A stretch of 8,413 bases of DNA from an uncultured Alphaproteobacteria bacterium (GCA_913056245.1 CAJXME010000038.1:1-8413), one strand, 5' to 3'; positions 1 through 7,298 are shown, counted from the stretch's first letter. Notes: a model not told the origin generated them from the sequence alone. A program made the numbers and translations.

Positions 1-224
1 CGGAATTGCTTTTCGCCGATATTGCCGTAATAGCCTTTCAGCTTTTGCTTGGCCATGAGCTGCACACCGTAATCGGTTGGCTTACGGCGGCGCTGACCAT
101 GCTGGCCGGGGCCATATTCACGGGCATTAACAGGAGACTTCGCGCGACCCCAGAGGTTCACGCCAAGACGACGATCGATTTTATGCTTAGACGAATGACG
201 CTTATGGTCAGATTTCGGTGCCAT
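1..224 (-). CDS. rpsD: 30S ribosomal protein S4, N-terminal part (runs off left edge)
   Basis: This is the first 74 codons plus two bases of the small-subunit protein S4, a primary 16S rRNA binder that nucleates assembly of the 30S body. The visible part contains [20 protein letters not shown] near residues 25-44, then a YGVQL segment and KLKGYYG, which is the S4 N-terminal domain in its alphaproteobacterial form. The zinc-type cysteines found in some S4 proteins are absent. The first residues are basic and His-rich ([11 protein letters not shown]), slightly longer than I expect for relatives. The ATG at 224-222 is supported by a GGAG Shine-Dalgarno seven bases upstream. The full protein is normally about 205 residues, so roughly two thirds lies beyond position 1. 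It is transcribed in the same direction as trmJ but probably has its own promoter. Confidence 0.97.
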   Translation of the reverse strand, partial: MAPKSDHKRHSSKHKIDRRLGVNLWGRAKSPVNAREYGPGQHGQRRRKPTDYGVQLMAKQKLKGYYGNIGEKQF

Positions 225-231
225 TTCTGGA

Positions 232-235
232 CTCC
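232..235 (-). promoter_or_regulatory. Shine-Dalgarno of rpsD
   Basis: GGAG on the minus strand lies seven bases before the ATG at 224, the ideal distance, and fixes the rpsD start. Confidence 0.8.
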
Positions 236-253
236 ATTTGCTGTTGTTTTTGC

Positions 254-277
254 CCCGGTAGTGCCTCTATGGCCGGG
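254..277 (-). promoter_or_regulatory. Hairpin in the rpsD leader
   Basis: In the rpsD mRNA direction a CCCGG arm (277-273) can pair with CCGGG (258-254) across a 14-base loop, ending about 18 bases before the Shine-Dalgarno. No T-run follows, so it is not an intrinsic terminator. Ribosomal protein S4 is known to repress its own operon translationally in several bacteria, so a leader structure could be regulatory. That role is inference; a five-pair stem can arise by chance. Confidence 0.3.
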
Positions 278-333
278 TCAAAAGGCAAGGTGCAAGCACG
301 ATCCAAATGACCACTTTCCCGAGAATTGGTCTG

Positions 334-362
334 GGTTTAGAGATTTTCGGCCTTAATGTCAA
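334..362 (-). promoter_or_regulatory. Candidate sigma70 promoter of rpsD
   Basis: A perfect TTGACA -35 box (362-357) is followed after exactly 17 bases by TAAACC (339-334), a weak -10 with 3 of 6 consensus matches. Alphaproteobacterial housekeeping promoters rely strongly on the TTGAC part. It sits between the trmJ stop codon and the rpsD start and would give a leader of about 100 bases. It suggests rpsD is transcribed at least partly independently of the upstream genes. Confidence 0.5.
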
Positions 363-385
363 GCGTAACCGCCAAAAACGCCGCA

Positions 386-1165
386 TTATTTCGAGGGTTT
401 AACACTGCGCTTGATCGCTTTTACCATGCCATGAAGCGTGCTGATATCCTGCTCCGTCAAATCAGCACGGTTCAGCATCGCTTTGATGTTGCGCATGACG
501 CCGGGCTGCATATCAGGCGTACCAAAAAAGCCGCCCTCCGCCAGAGTTTTTTCAAGGGCATCGAAAAAGAATTGCTTGTCTTGCGATGCGGCAGCTGGCC
601 AAGGTGGCGGCGGATCAGCAGGCGCGTCCATCATCGCGGCCATGCGGCATTCCCAACCCATCAGCAAGACAGCTTGCGCCAAATTCAGCGAGGAAAAGGC
701 AGGGTTTAGCGGCACGGTAATGATGATATCCGCCAGCGCAACCTCATCATTGTCCAAGCCAGATCGTTCGGCGCCGAACAACAAAGCCGTCCGACCGCCT
801 TGGCTTTTATGTTCGATCAACCGCTGGGCGGCGTCACGGGGGGAAAGGATGGGTTTTGCCATGCCTCGCCGCCGTGCTGTGGTGGCGGCAATCAAGGTGA
901 AGGGAGCGGCGGCATCACGAGTGGTGTCATAAATACCAGCTGTTTCCAAGAGGTCAGCCCCACCGGAAGCCATGGCCTCCGCCGCGGGATTAGGCCAGCC
1001 ATCGCGCGGCGCCACCAAATGCAGGTTATTCAACCCGCAATTTTTCATGGCACGCGCGGACGCGCCGATATTTTCGCCCATTTGGGGGTGGGATAAGATC
1101 ACCTCAGGCAGAAGGTTGACCCAATCGCCATCGGTTTCTGTCGTTCCTGAAAACGTCCCCGCCAT
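386..1165 (-). CDS. trmJ: tRNA (cytidine/uridine-32-2'-O-)-methyltransferase TrmJ
   Basis: A 259-residue SPOUT-class (SpoU family) RNA methyltransferase that uses S-adenosylmethionine. TrmJ in E. coli methylates the 2'-O of nucleotide 32 in the tRNA anticodon loop. All three SpoU motifs are present: NIGASAR at 32-38, LLFGAERSGLDNDEV at 128-142, and NPAFSSLNLAQAV at 154-166, the last forming part of the trefoil knot. The tail after about residue 195 (DKQFFFDALEKTL, then NIKAMLNRADLTEQDI) matches the TrmJ C-terminal extension rather than shorter SpoU proteins. Length fits the family (E. coli about 246). The start is set at 1165 because it shares its A with the cimA stop (TAATG) and has a GGCGG-like ribosome site just before it. 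An in-frame ATG at 1207 would add 14 residues inside cimA and is not favoured. Exact target specificity is inferred from family. Confidence 0.93.
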   Translation of the reverse strand: MAGTFSGTTETDGDWVNLLPEVILSHPQMGENIGASARAMKNCGLNNLHLVAPRDGWPNPAAEAMASGGADLLETAGIYDTTRDAAAPFTLIAATTARRRGMAKPILSPRDAAQRLIEHKSQGGRTALLFGAERSGLDNDEVALADIIITVPLNPAFSSLNLAQAVLLMGWECRMAAMMDAPADPPPPWPAAASQDKQFFFDALEKTLAEGGFFGTPDMQPGVMRNIKAMLNRADLTEQDISTLHGMVKAIKRSVKPSK

Positions 1166-2775
1166 TATTCCGCCGGCGCGGTCACGCCATCTTTGAAGAG
1201 TTTCCACGTCATGGCATCAGCCAAGGCCATCACCGACGCATCGATGATATTGGTGGATACCCCAACGGAGGTCCAATCATGGCCATCTTTGTCCCGGCAT
1301 TCGATCAAGACGCGCGTGACGGCATCGGTGCCGCCTTGTTCGTTTGAACTTTGCAGAATACGCACTTTATAATCGACCAGTGAAACCCCAGACAATTGCG
1401 GATAAGCGCGGGTCAGCGCCTTACGGATCGCGGTATCTACAGCATTGACTGGCCCATTGCCCACCGCCGCTTCATGGAACGATTGTTGCCCCACTTTGAC
1501 GGTGACCGTGGCTTCGGATTCCACCACCAATTTGCCTTTGGCGTTAAAGCGGCGTTCATCCATGACGCGAAAGCGGCCAATGACAAAATAATCCGGCACT
1601 TCACCAAGAGCGCGGCGCACCAGCATTTCCATACTGGCTTCAGCGGTATCAAAAGCCCAGCCGTTAAATTCTTTGTCTTTGACATCGCTGATCAGCGCAT
1701 CCAAGCGGCTGTCATTTTTATCGACGGTGATGCCAAAATCTTCAAATCGAGCCAAGAAATTGGCCTTACCCGATTGATCGGAAACGATATATTCACGGGT
1801 ATTGCCCACGGTTTCCGGGGGAACATGCTCGTAAGTGCGAGGGTCTTTTTGCGCCGCCGAGGCATGAAGCCCGCCTTTATGCGCAAAAGCCGCATCCCCT
1901 ACATAAGGCGCGTGATGATTGGGCAAGCGATTGATGCGATCATCCAAAAGACGGGACAGCGCTTTTAGTTTGGTTAAACGCTCGACAGGGATGCCCGTTT
2001 CATAACCGTATTTCAGCATGAGATTGGGAATCAAGGTGATTAAATTGGCATTGCCGCAACGCTCACCAACACCATTGATTGTGCCTTGCACTTGCCGCGC
2101 GCCAGCGATCACCCCGGCGATGGAATTGGCCACCGCAAGCCCGCAATCGTTATGGCAATGGATGCCAATATTCGCCTCTGGCAATGCCGTTTTAACCGCC
2201 GTCACACCCGCGGCAATCTCTTCGGGCATGGCGCCGCCATTGGTGTCGCAAAGAACAATCCATTCCGCGCCGCCATCAAACGCGGCTTTCGCCGCGGCTA
2301 AAGCATAATCGGGGTTATTCTTAAAACCATCGAAGAAATGCTCGCAATCGAACATCGGCAAGCGGCCGCGTTCTTTGACCGCTTCGATGGATGAGGTGAT
2401 CATCTCCAGATTTTCTTCAAGCGATACGCCAAGCGCGGTTTCCACATGGAAATCCCAAGTCTTGCCCACCAAGCAAGTGCTGTCGGTTTCCGCGTCCATT
2501 ACGGCGACCAAACCCGGGTCATTCGAGGCCGAACGACCGCCACGACGCGTCATCCCAAAAGCAACGGATTTGGCGGATTTGAGTTTGGGGAAATCCTTGA
2601 AAAATTCATTATCCGTGGGGTTCGCGCCAGGCCAACCGCCTTCGATAAAGTCAATCCCCATCTCATCCAGCGCGCGGGCAATGGCAATCTTATCGGCAAC
2701 GGAAAAATCAATGCCGCGGGTTTGCGCGCCATCACGAAGCGTTGTATCAAAGAGCCAGATGCGGTCACCAGCCAT
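1165..2775 (-). CDS. cimA: (R)-citramalate synthase
   Basis: A 536-residue enzyme of the isopropylmalate/homocitrate synthase family. Citramalate synthase condenses pyruvate with acetyl-CoA to (R)-citramalate, the first step of the threonine-independent route to 2-oxobutyrate and isoleucine. The N-terminal TIM barrel carries DTTLRDGAQTRG at 10-21, the metal-site HCHND at 206-210, GTINGVGERCGNANL at 231-245 and FAHKGGLHA at 297-305. The C-terminal part (about 395-525) is the LeuA-type dimerisation/regulatory domain, where end-product inhibition acts in relatives. EGGWPGANPTD at 45-55 and the length of about 530 residues point to the CimA subgroup rather than LeuA (2-isopropylmalate synthase); NifV-type homocitrate synthases are shorter. 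An AAAGGA ribosome site seven bases before the ATG supports the start. It is preceded by an 86-base gap after cysS and coupled to trmJ by TAATG. Substrate choice was not tested and rests on family resemblance. Confidence 0.92.
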   Translation of the reverse strand: MAGDRIWLFDTTLRDGAQTRGIDFSVADKIAIARALDEMGIDFIEGGWPGANPTDNEFFKDFPKLKSAKSVAFGMTRRGGRSASNDPGLVAVMDAETDSTCLVGKTWDFHVETALGVSLEENLEMITSSIEAVKERGRLPMFDCEHFFDGFKNNPDYALAAAKAAFDGGAEWIVLCDTNGGAMPEEIAAGVTAVKTALPEANIGIHCHNDCGLAVANSIAGVIAGARQVQGTINGVGERCGNANLITLIPNLMLKYGYETGIPVERLTKLKALSRLLDDRINRLPNHHAPYVGDAAFAHKGGLHASAAQKDPRTYEHVPPETVGNTREYIVSDQSGKANFLARFEDFGITVDKNDSRLDALISDVKDKEFNGWAFDTAEASMEMLVRRALGEVPDYFVIGRFRVMDERRFNAKGKLVVESEATVTVKVGQQSFHEAAVGNGPVNAVDTAIRKALTRAYPQLSGVSLVDYKVRILQSSNEQGGTDAVTRVLIECRDKDGHDWTSVGVSTNIIDASVMALADAMTWKLFKDGVTAPAE

Positions 2776-2807
2776 GGGTTTATCCTTTATGCGATCAACT
2801 TAATGAA

Positions 2808-2842
2808 TGGGCATCTATAGCCCAGAAAAGGGAAAAGGGGAA
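2808..2842 (-). promoter_or_regulatory. Possible internal promoter and hairpin before cimA
   Basis: The 86-base gap between cysS and cimA holds an inverted repeat TGGGC-TATAGAT-GCCCA (2824-2808) whose loop contains TATAGA, a 4-of-6 match to a -10 box. A poor -35 (TTCCCC, 2842-2837) lies 17 bases upstream. Transcription from here would give a leader of about 30 bases that includes the cimA ribosome site. The same repeat could instead form a short RNA hairpin, but no T-run follows, so it is not a clear terminator. Weak evidence for either reading. Confidence 0.25.
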
Positions 2843-2861
2843 GTCAGGCCTCAATCTTCGG

Positions 2862-4205
2862 TTAAATTCGCCGCCAAATCGTGCCATCAGGGCCATCTTC
2901 CAAGGCGATGCCTTGAGCCGTGAGTTCATCGCGGATGCGATCCGCTTCACCGTAATCCTTGCGCGCTTTCGCCTCATTGCGGGCAGCGATGGCGTCATTA
3001 ATAGCCGCGTCATCATCTGCCGCATCCCCTTGAAACCAGGCCGATGACTCCGATAAAAGAAGCCCCATCATTTGCGCTGAGGCTTTGAGATTGGCCGCCG
3101 CTTTCGCATCCCCTTTATTGGCTTGCCGCGCCAATTCATGCAAGCGCGCCAGCGCGTTCGGCGTGTTCAGATCATCACCCAAAGCCGACAACATACCGTC
3201 ATCAACTTTGCCATCCCCTTCTGCATTGGCCGATGCCCGATAAAGCGTATCAAGGGCCGATTTCGCTTCAGCCACGCCCGCCATGGAAAAATCAAGCGGC
3301 GCGCGATAATGGGCGGTCATCAAGGCATAGCGCATCGCTTCCCCGGGGTATTTCGCCAAGACATCCGCCACGCGCGTGAAATTGCCCAGCGATTTCGACA
3401 TTTTCTCACCATCAACGGTGACATAGCCATTATGCATCCAATAACGCGCCATCATCGACGTGCCATGGGCGCAGCGGGATTGCGCGATCTCATTTTCATG
3501 ATGGGGGAAAATCAAATCAAGTCCGCCGGCGTGAATATCAAATTCTTCTCCGAGATAGGCCGCGCTCATCGCTGAACATTCGATATGCCATCCCGGGCGC
3601 CCTCTCCCCCAAGGGCTTTCCCACCCGGGTTGATTGTCATCAGAAGGCTTCCATAGGACAAAATCCGCCGGCGCTTTTTTGAACGGCGTGACTTCGACCC
3701 GCGCCCCGGCGATCAACTCATCCAGACTGCGGCGCGACAATTGCCCATAATCGGCCATGCTATCGACCTGAAACAGCACATGACCTTCGGCTTCATAGGC
3801 ATGGCCTTTTGTGATCAAGGCGGTGATCATCGTGATCATGGCGTCGATATGATCGGTCGCGCGCGGCTCAATATCCGGCGGCATCGCCCCAAGGGCGGCG
3901 CAGTCAACGTGAAAAGCCTTCGTGGTCTCTTCGGTCAATTGACGGATCGAGACCCCTTCTTCAGCGGCGCGGGCGTTGATCTTGTCATCGACATCAGTGA
4001 TGTTGCGAACATAAGTGACCTTCGGGAAATGATGGCGCAGCACCCGCACCAGCACGTCAAACAGCACCACTGGCCGCGCATTACCCACATGAATGCGATC
4101 ATAAACCGTGGGCCCGCAGGCATAGATGCGAATATGCTGATCATCGATAGGGGTAAAGGCTTCTTTGGCTCGCTTGAGCGTGTTGTGAAAAAACAATTCG
4201 GTCAT
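2862..4205 (-). CDS. cysS: Cysteinyl-tRNA synthetase
   Basis: A 447-residue class I aminoacyl-tRNA synthetase that charges tRNA(Cys) with cysteine using ATP. The Rossmann fold begins with YACGPTVYDRIHVGN, where HVGN (39-42) is the HIGH-type signature. KMSKS lies at 268-272. The zinc site that selects cysteine is complete: Cys30, Cys210 (in GWHIECS), His235 and Glu239 (in PHHENE), matching the spacing known from the E. coli enzyme. The C-terminal helical region ends with RNEAKARKDYGEADRIRDEL, typical of the family. Length is near the usual 460. The ATG shares its A with the gltX stop in TAATG, implying translational coupling. No promoter is apparent between the two genes, so it is probably co-transcribed with nadE and gltX. 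Confidence 0.98.
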   Translation of the reverse strand: MTELFFHNTLKRAKEAFTPIDDQHIRIYACGPTVYDRIHVGNARPVVLFDVLVRVLRHHFPKVTYVRNITDVDDKINARAAEEGVSIRQLTEETTKAFHVDCAALGAMPPDIEPRATDHIDAMITMITALITKGHAYEAEGHVLFQVDSMADYGQLSRRSLDELIAGARVEVTPFKKAPADFVLWKPSDDNQPGWESPWGRGRPGWHIECSAMSAAYLGEEFDIHAGGLDLIFPHHENEIAQSRCAHGTSMMARYWMHNGYVTVDGEKMSKSLGNFTRVADVLAKYPGEAMRYALMTAHYRAPLDFSMAGVAEAKSALDTLYRASANAEGDGKVDDGMLSALGDDLNTPNALARLHELARQANKGDAKAAANLKASAQMMGLLLSESSAWFQGDAADDDAAINDAIAARNEAKARKDYGEADRIRDELTAQGIALEDGPDGTIWRRI

Positions 4206-5545
4206 TACGCCGCCTCACCTCTCAATCGAGCGAGGATGCGGTCACGCCCCATGATGGGCAAAACACCGCTAAGTTCAGGGCCTGCTTTCTGGCCGGTGAG
4301 CGCCAACCGCAAGGGCATAAAGACAGCCCTGCCCTTTTCACCCGTCTCCGCGATGATGGCTTTTGTCCATTCGCCCCATGTGTCTTTGGTCAATTCACCC
4401 TCGGGCAAGCAAGTCTGGGCGGCATCGATCACCGCCCCCGCTTCGACAATGGGGGTGATGGGCTTGGTCGCGACATCAAACCAAATTTTCGCCTCATCGA
4501 TGCGGGTGATATTGCCGCGCACCGCTTCCCAAAAAACAGCATCAGCATCAACCCCAAGCGCCGACAATTGATCCGCCACTTGGTCGTAATCAAGCGCGCC
4601 GATAATGCGGCTGTTGATCATCCGCAATTCTTCGGGGTCAAACCGAGGCGTTGCGCGGCCAAAGCGGCTGATATCAAAGCCTTCGATGACCTCCGCCATG
4701 GATTGGCGTGGTTCTACGGGGTCAGACGTGCCGATCCGCCCCAAGAGGCTGGCCACCGCGATGGGCAAAATCCCTTCTTCACGAAGCGAGGCAATCGAAA
4801 GCGACCCAAGGCGTTTCGACAGCCCCTCGCCATCAGCCCCAGCCAAGAGCGCAAAATGCCCCATTGCCGGCGCAACGCCGCCCAAGGCTTCAAACAACTG
4901 GATTTGCGCCGCGGAATTGGTGGTGTGGTCTTCGCCGCGCAAGATATGCGTCACGCCATGGTCAAGATCATCGACAACCGAAGCCAGCGTATAGATCACC
5001 CGGCCATCGGCGCGCAAGATCACGGGGTCAGAAAGCGATGACATCGGCACCGCAACCTCGCCGCGCACCAGATCATTCCACGCCACGGTCACGTCTTCGA
5101 GAAGGAAGCGATAATGCGGCTGTTCACCCGCCTCTTCACGGGCGGCAATTTCATCCGCCGATAGTTTCAACGCCGCGCGATCATAGACCGGCGGGCGGCC
5201 AGCGGCGAGTTGCGCTTTGCGCTTGAGCGACAATTCATCTTGGGTTTCAAAGCATTTATAGGCGCGCCCCGAGGCCAGCAATTGATCCAACGCCGCCAAA
5301 TAGCGATCAATGCGTGAGGATTGCCGGTCTTCTTGATCCCAATTCATGCCCATCCATTCAAGGTCTTGTCGGATGCTGGCCTCAAATTCTGGGGTTGAGC
5401 GTTCATCATCGGTATCGTCGATCCGAAGCATGAAAGCCCCGCCGAGCTTACGGGCAAAGAGATAATTCACCAGCGCGGTGCGCATATTGCCAACATGAAG
5501 ATTTCCCGTTGGGCTGGGAGCAAAACGAACAAGTGGTGTAGACAT
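4205..5545 (-). CDS. gltX: Glutamyl-tRNA synthetase (short, zinc-less alphaproteobacterial type)
   Basis: A 446-residue class I synthetase that attaches glutamate to tRNA(Glu). FAPSPTGNLHVGN at 8-20 holds the HIGH-type signature. RIDDTD follows at 41-46, ILRGEDH at 201-207 and the second signature, LSKR, at 242-245. That second signature is preceded by DGEG rather than the common DGKK. The zinc-finger cysteines seen in E. coli GltX are missing: the equivalent region reads GRAYKCFETQDEL, with a single Cys. These traits and the roughly 440-residue length fit the second GluRS type (GltX2-like) common in alphaproteobacteria, some members of which handle tRNA(Gln). Which tRNA is used here is not determinable. 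The frame is open upstream to an ATG at 5635, but homology begins at MSTPLVRF and an AGGAGA ribosome site precedes the ATG at 5545. It follows nadE after one base. Confidence 0.96.
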   Translation of the reverse strand: MSTPLVRFAPSPTGNLHVGNMRTALVNYLFARKLGGAFMLRIDDTDDERSTPEFEASIRQDLEWMGMNWDQEDRQSSRIDRYLAALDQLLASGRAYKCFETQDELSLKRKAQLAAGRPPVYDRAALKLSADEIAAREEAGEQPHYRFLLEDVTVAWNDLVRGEVAVPMSSLSDPVILRADGRVIYTLASVVDDLDHGVTHILRGEDHTTNSAAQIQLFEALGGVAPAMGHFALLAGADGEGLSKRLGSLSIASLREEGILPIAVASLLGRIGTSDPVEPRQSMAEVIEGFDISRFGRATPRFDPEELRMINSRIIGALDYDQVADQLSALGVDADAVFWEAVRGNITRIDEAKIWFDVATKPITPIVEAGAVIDAAQTCLPEGELTKDTWGEWTKAIIAETGEKGRAVFMPLRLALTGQKAGPELSGVLPIMGRDRILARLRGEAA

Positions 5546-5546
5546 G

Positions 5547-7244
5547 TTATTCTCCTGCTTGGCGAGGGGCGATCCCAGCAAGGGAAACCCCTTCCGCAAG
5601 CGGATAGCGTGAAGTAATAGGGAAACGGCGATCACGATAGAACGCCCGACGTGTTAATTTCGGCCCAGGCGCACATTGCCGGCGCTTATATTCCGCGCGC
5701 ATCAACATCACCGCAGAACGCCGCACCAAAGAAGGCTCATACCCTTCGGCAATGATGTGGTCGACCGATTGCTGCTTTTCCACCAAGGCTTTCATGATGG
5801 CGTCCAAGGTTTCATAATCGGGCAGGCTGTCACTGTCTTGTTGATCGGGACGCAATTCCGCCGATGGCGGGCGGGTGATGATGCGCTCAGGTATCACCAC
5901 GCCTTCAGGCCCAAGCGCGCCTTTCGGGAAATGCTGATTGCGCCAATGGCAAAGATCAAAAACCCGGGTTTTCCAAACATCAATCAGCGGCGCATAGCCG
6001 CCGCACATATCGCCATAAAGCGTGGCGTATCCCGTGGCGTATTCCGATTTATTGCCCGTGGTCAGCACCATCTGACCCGTGGTGTTGGAAATGCTCATCA
6101 ACGCTAGGCCGCGAAGGCGAGATTGCAGGTTTTCTTTGGCGAGTGCGGGGTCACCTTCGCTGAAAGGGGCGTCCAGCATCGCGTGAACAGCCTGCATCGC
6201 TGGGTCAATGTCAATATTGCGGAGCGAAATGCCAAGCGTTTTTGCCAAAGTTTCAGCGTCATCAAGGCTGATTTGGCTGGTGAAAGGCGATGGCATCATC
6301 ACCGCATCAACACGATCCGCCCCCAAAGCGTCTACCGCCAAAACCGCCACCAGCGCGGAATCCACCCCGCCTGAGAGGCCCAGCACAACGCGATCAAACC
6401 CGTTTTGTTCGACGTAATCGCGAATGCCAAGCGTGATCGCCCGCCACAGGGACAGATTGCCCGTTTCAGGCTGAATGACAGAGCCTTGCAAGCGCCAGCC
6501 ATCGAGCGTTTTCTTGGCTTCAATCAAGGAAACGGATTCCGTGAAGCATGGCAAATAAGCGGCGATTTTACCCCCGGGATTAACGGCAAAAGACCCGCCA
6601 TCAAAGACCAGATCATCTTGCCCCCCCACAAGATTGACGTAAATCAGCGGCAATTGGCTTTCGCTGACCCGCGCCACGCTCGCCATCATGCGGTCTTCGA
6701 TTTTACCTTCTTCAAAAGGTGAACCGTTACAGGAAATCAGCATTTCCGCGCCGGATTCTTCAATACATTCAACAATATCGGCGTGCCACATGTCTTCACA
6801 AACAGGAAGCCCCAAGAGCACACCGCGCAGCATCACCGGCCCTGGCATTTCCCCCGGCGTGAAGTTGCGCGGATCATCAAAAACGCCCGTCCCCGGCAAG
6901 CGGGCTTTATCGCGGATCGCCAAGACCTTGCCTTGATCCAGCACAAAAACCGAATTCCGCACCACCGCCCCATCACGACGCGGCGCGCCAAGAATAATCG
7001 CAGGCCCTTGGTCGGCCGTCAGTTCGGCTAAATAAGAAACAGCCGCATCGACGGATTCAAGAAAACCTTCAACTTGAACCAGATCATCGGTTTGATACCC
7101 CGTCAGATACGCTTCCGGTGCCACGACAATATCGGCGGATTGCGCCGCCGCTTTGGCGCGGGCATCAATCAGTTTTGACGTGTTGCCCGCGATATCCCCC
7201 ATCACAGGGTTCAATTGGGCAATGGCAAAAAGAAGTTCACTCAT
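5547..7244 (-). CDS. nadE: Glutamine-hydrolysing NAD+ synthetase
   Basis: A 565-residue two-domain enzyme that makes NAD+ from nicotinic acid adenine dinucleotide, ATP and glutamine, the last step of NAD synthesis and salvage. The N-terminal nitrilase-type glutaminase domain (about 1-260) has the Glu-Lys-Cys triad: Glu44 in VVAPEAYLTGY, Lys113 in RDKARLP and Cys149 in LPVCEDMW. The C-terminal synthetase domain holds the ATP pyrophosphatase P-loop SGGVDS at 291-296, TTGNKSEYATGYATLYGD at 395-412 and the family-typical end KLTRRAFYRDRRFPIT at 529-544. Length is normal for the glutamine-dependent bacterial form. The family N-terminus (LLFAIAQLNPVMGDIAGN) fixes the ATG at 7244. Only a poorly spaced AAGGAA (12 bases away) is seen as ribosome site, so initiation may be leaderless. 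It is the first gene of the nadE-gltX-cysS block and works downstream of the nicotinate phosphoribosyltransferase encoded nearby. Confidence 0.97.
   Translation of the reverse strand: MSELLFAIAQLNPVMGDIAGNTSKLIDARAKAAAQSADIVVAPEAYLTGYQTDDLVQVEGFLESVDAAVSYLAELTADQGPAIILGAPRRDGAVVRNSVFVLDQGKVLAIRDKARLPGTGVFDDPRNFTPGEMPGPVMLRGVLLGLPVCEDMWHADIVECIEESGAEMLISCNGSPFEEGKIEDRMMASVARVSESQLPLIYVNLVGGQDDLVFDGGSFAVNPGGKIAAYLPCFTESVSLIEAKKTLDGWRLQGSVIQPETGNLSLWRAITLGIRDYVEQNGFDRVVLGLSGGVDSALVAVLAVDALGADRVDAVMMPSPFTSQISLDDAETLAKTLGISLRNIDIDPAMQAVHAMLDAPFSEGDPALAKENLQSRLRGLALMSISNTTGQMVLTTGNKSEYATGYATLYGDMCGGYAPLIDVWKTRVFDLCHWRNQHFPKGALGPEGVVIPERIITRPPSAELRPDQQDSDSLPDYETLDAIMKALVEKQQSVDHIIAEGYEPSLVRRSAVMLMRAEYKRRQCAPGPKLTRRAFYRDRRFPITSRYPLAEGVSLAGIAPRQAGE
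5551..5556 (-). promoter_or_regulatory. Shine-Dalgarno of gltX inside the end of nadE
   Basis: AGGAGA (5556-5551) lies in the last codons of nadE, five bases before the gltX ATG at 5545. It decides the gltX start against the in-frame ATG at 5635 and implies that ribosomes finishing nadE are delivered to the gltX initiation site. Confidence 0.8.
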
Positions 7245-7250
7245 GCCCTT

Positions 7251-7279
7251 GTTCTATTCCTTTTTGGTTAAGATTTCAA
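7251..7279 (-). promoter_or_regulatory. Candidate promoter of nadE, giving a leaderless mRNA
   Basis: TTGAAA (7279-7274, 5 of 6 to consensus) and TAGAAC (7256-7251, 4 of 6) are separated by exactly 17 bases. Only six bases lie between the -10 and the nadE ATG, so transcription would begin at or within a base or two of the start codon. This agrees with the lack of a well-spaced Shine-Dalgarno. It would drive the nadE-gltX-cysS operon. Confidence 0.45.
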
Positions 7280-7298
7280 AAGAAACTGTTGCTGATCG

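Noticed and set aside
1166..1207. 14-residue N-terminal extension of trmJ from an ATG at 1207
   Set aside because: It lies within cimA; the TAATG start at 1165 is the better-supported coupled start, and conserved sequence begins well after it.
1396..1968. 190-codon plus-strand open frame inside cimA
   Set aside because: It lies wholly opposite the C-terminal half of cimA and shows no family features.
2804..2818. Four-codon minus-strand frame (Met-Pro-Ile-His) before cimA as an attenuation leader peptide
   Set aside because: It has only one isoleucine codon, no ribosome site and no terminator/antiterminator pair.
3741..4571. 276-codon open frame on the plus strand across the gltX-cysS junction
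   Set aside because: It is antisense to conserved, motif-complete synthetases on the minus strand, has no recognisable family and no good ribosome site; it is a shadow of biased codon use.
4708..5226. 172-codon plus-strand frame inside gltX
   Set aside because: Low-complexity Arg/Pro-rich translation opposite a conserved gene, typical of a shadow frame.
5546..5635. 30-residue N-terminal extension of gltX from an ATG at 5635
   Set aside because: The extension overlaps the end of nadE, has no similarity to GluRS proteins, and a strong AGGAGA site supports the start at 5545.
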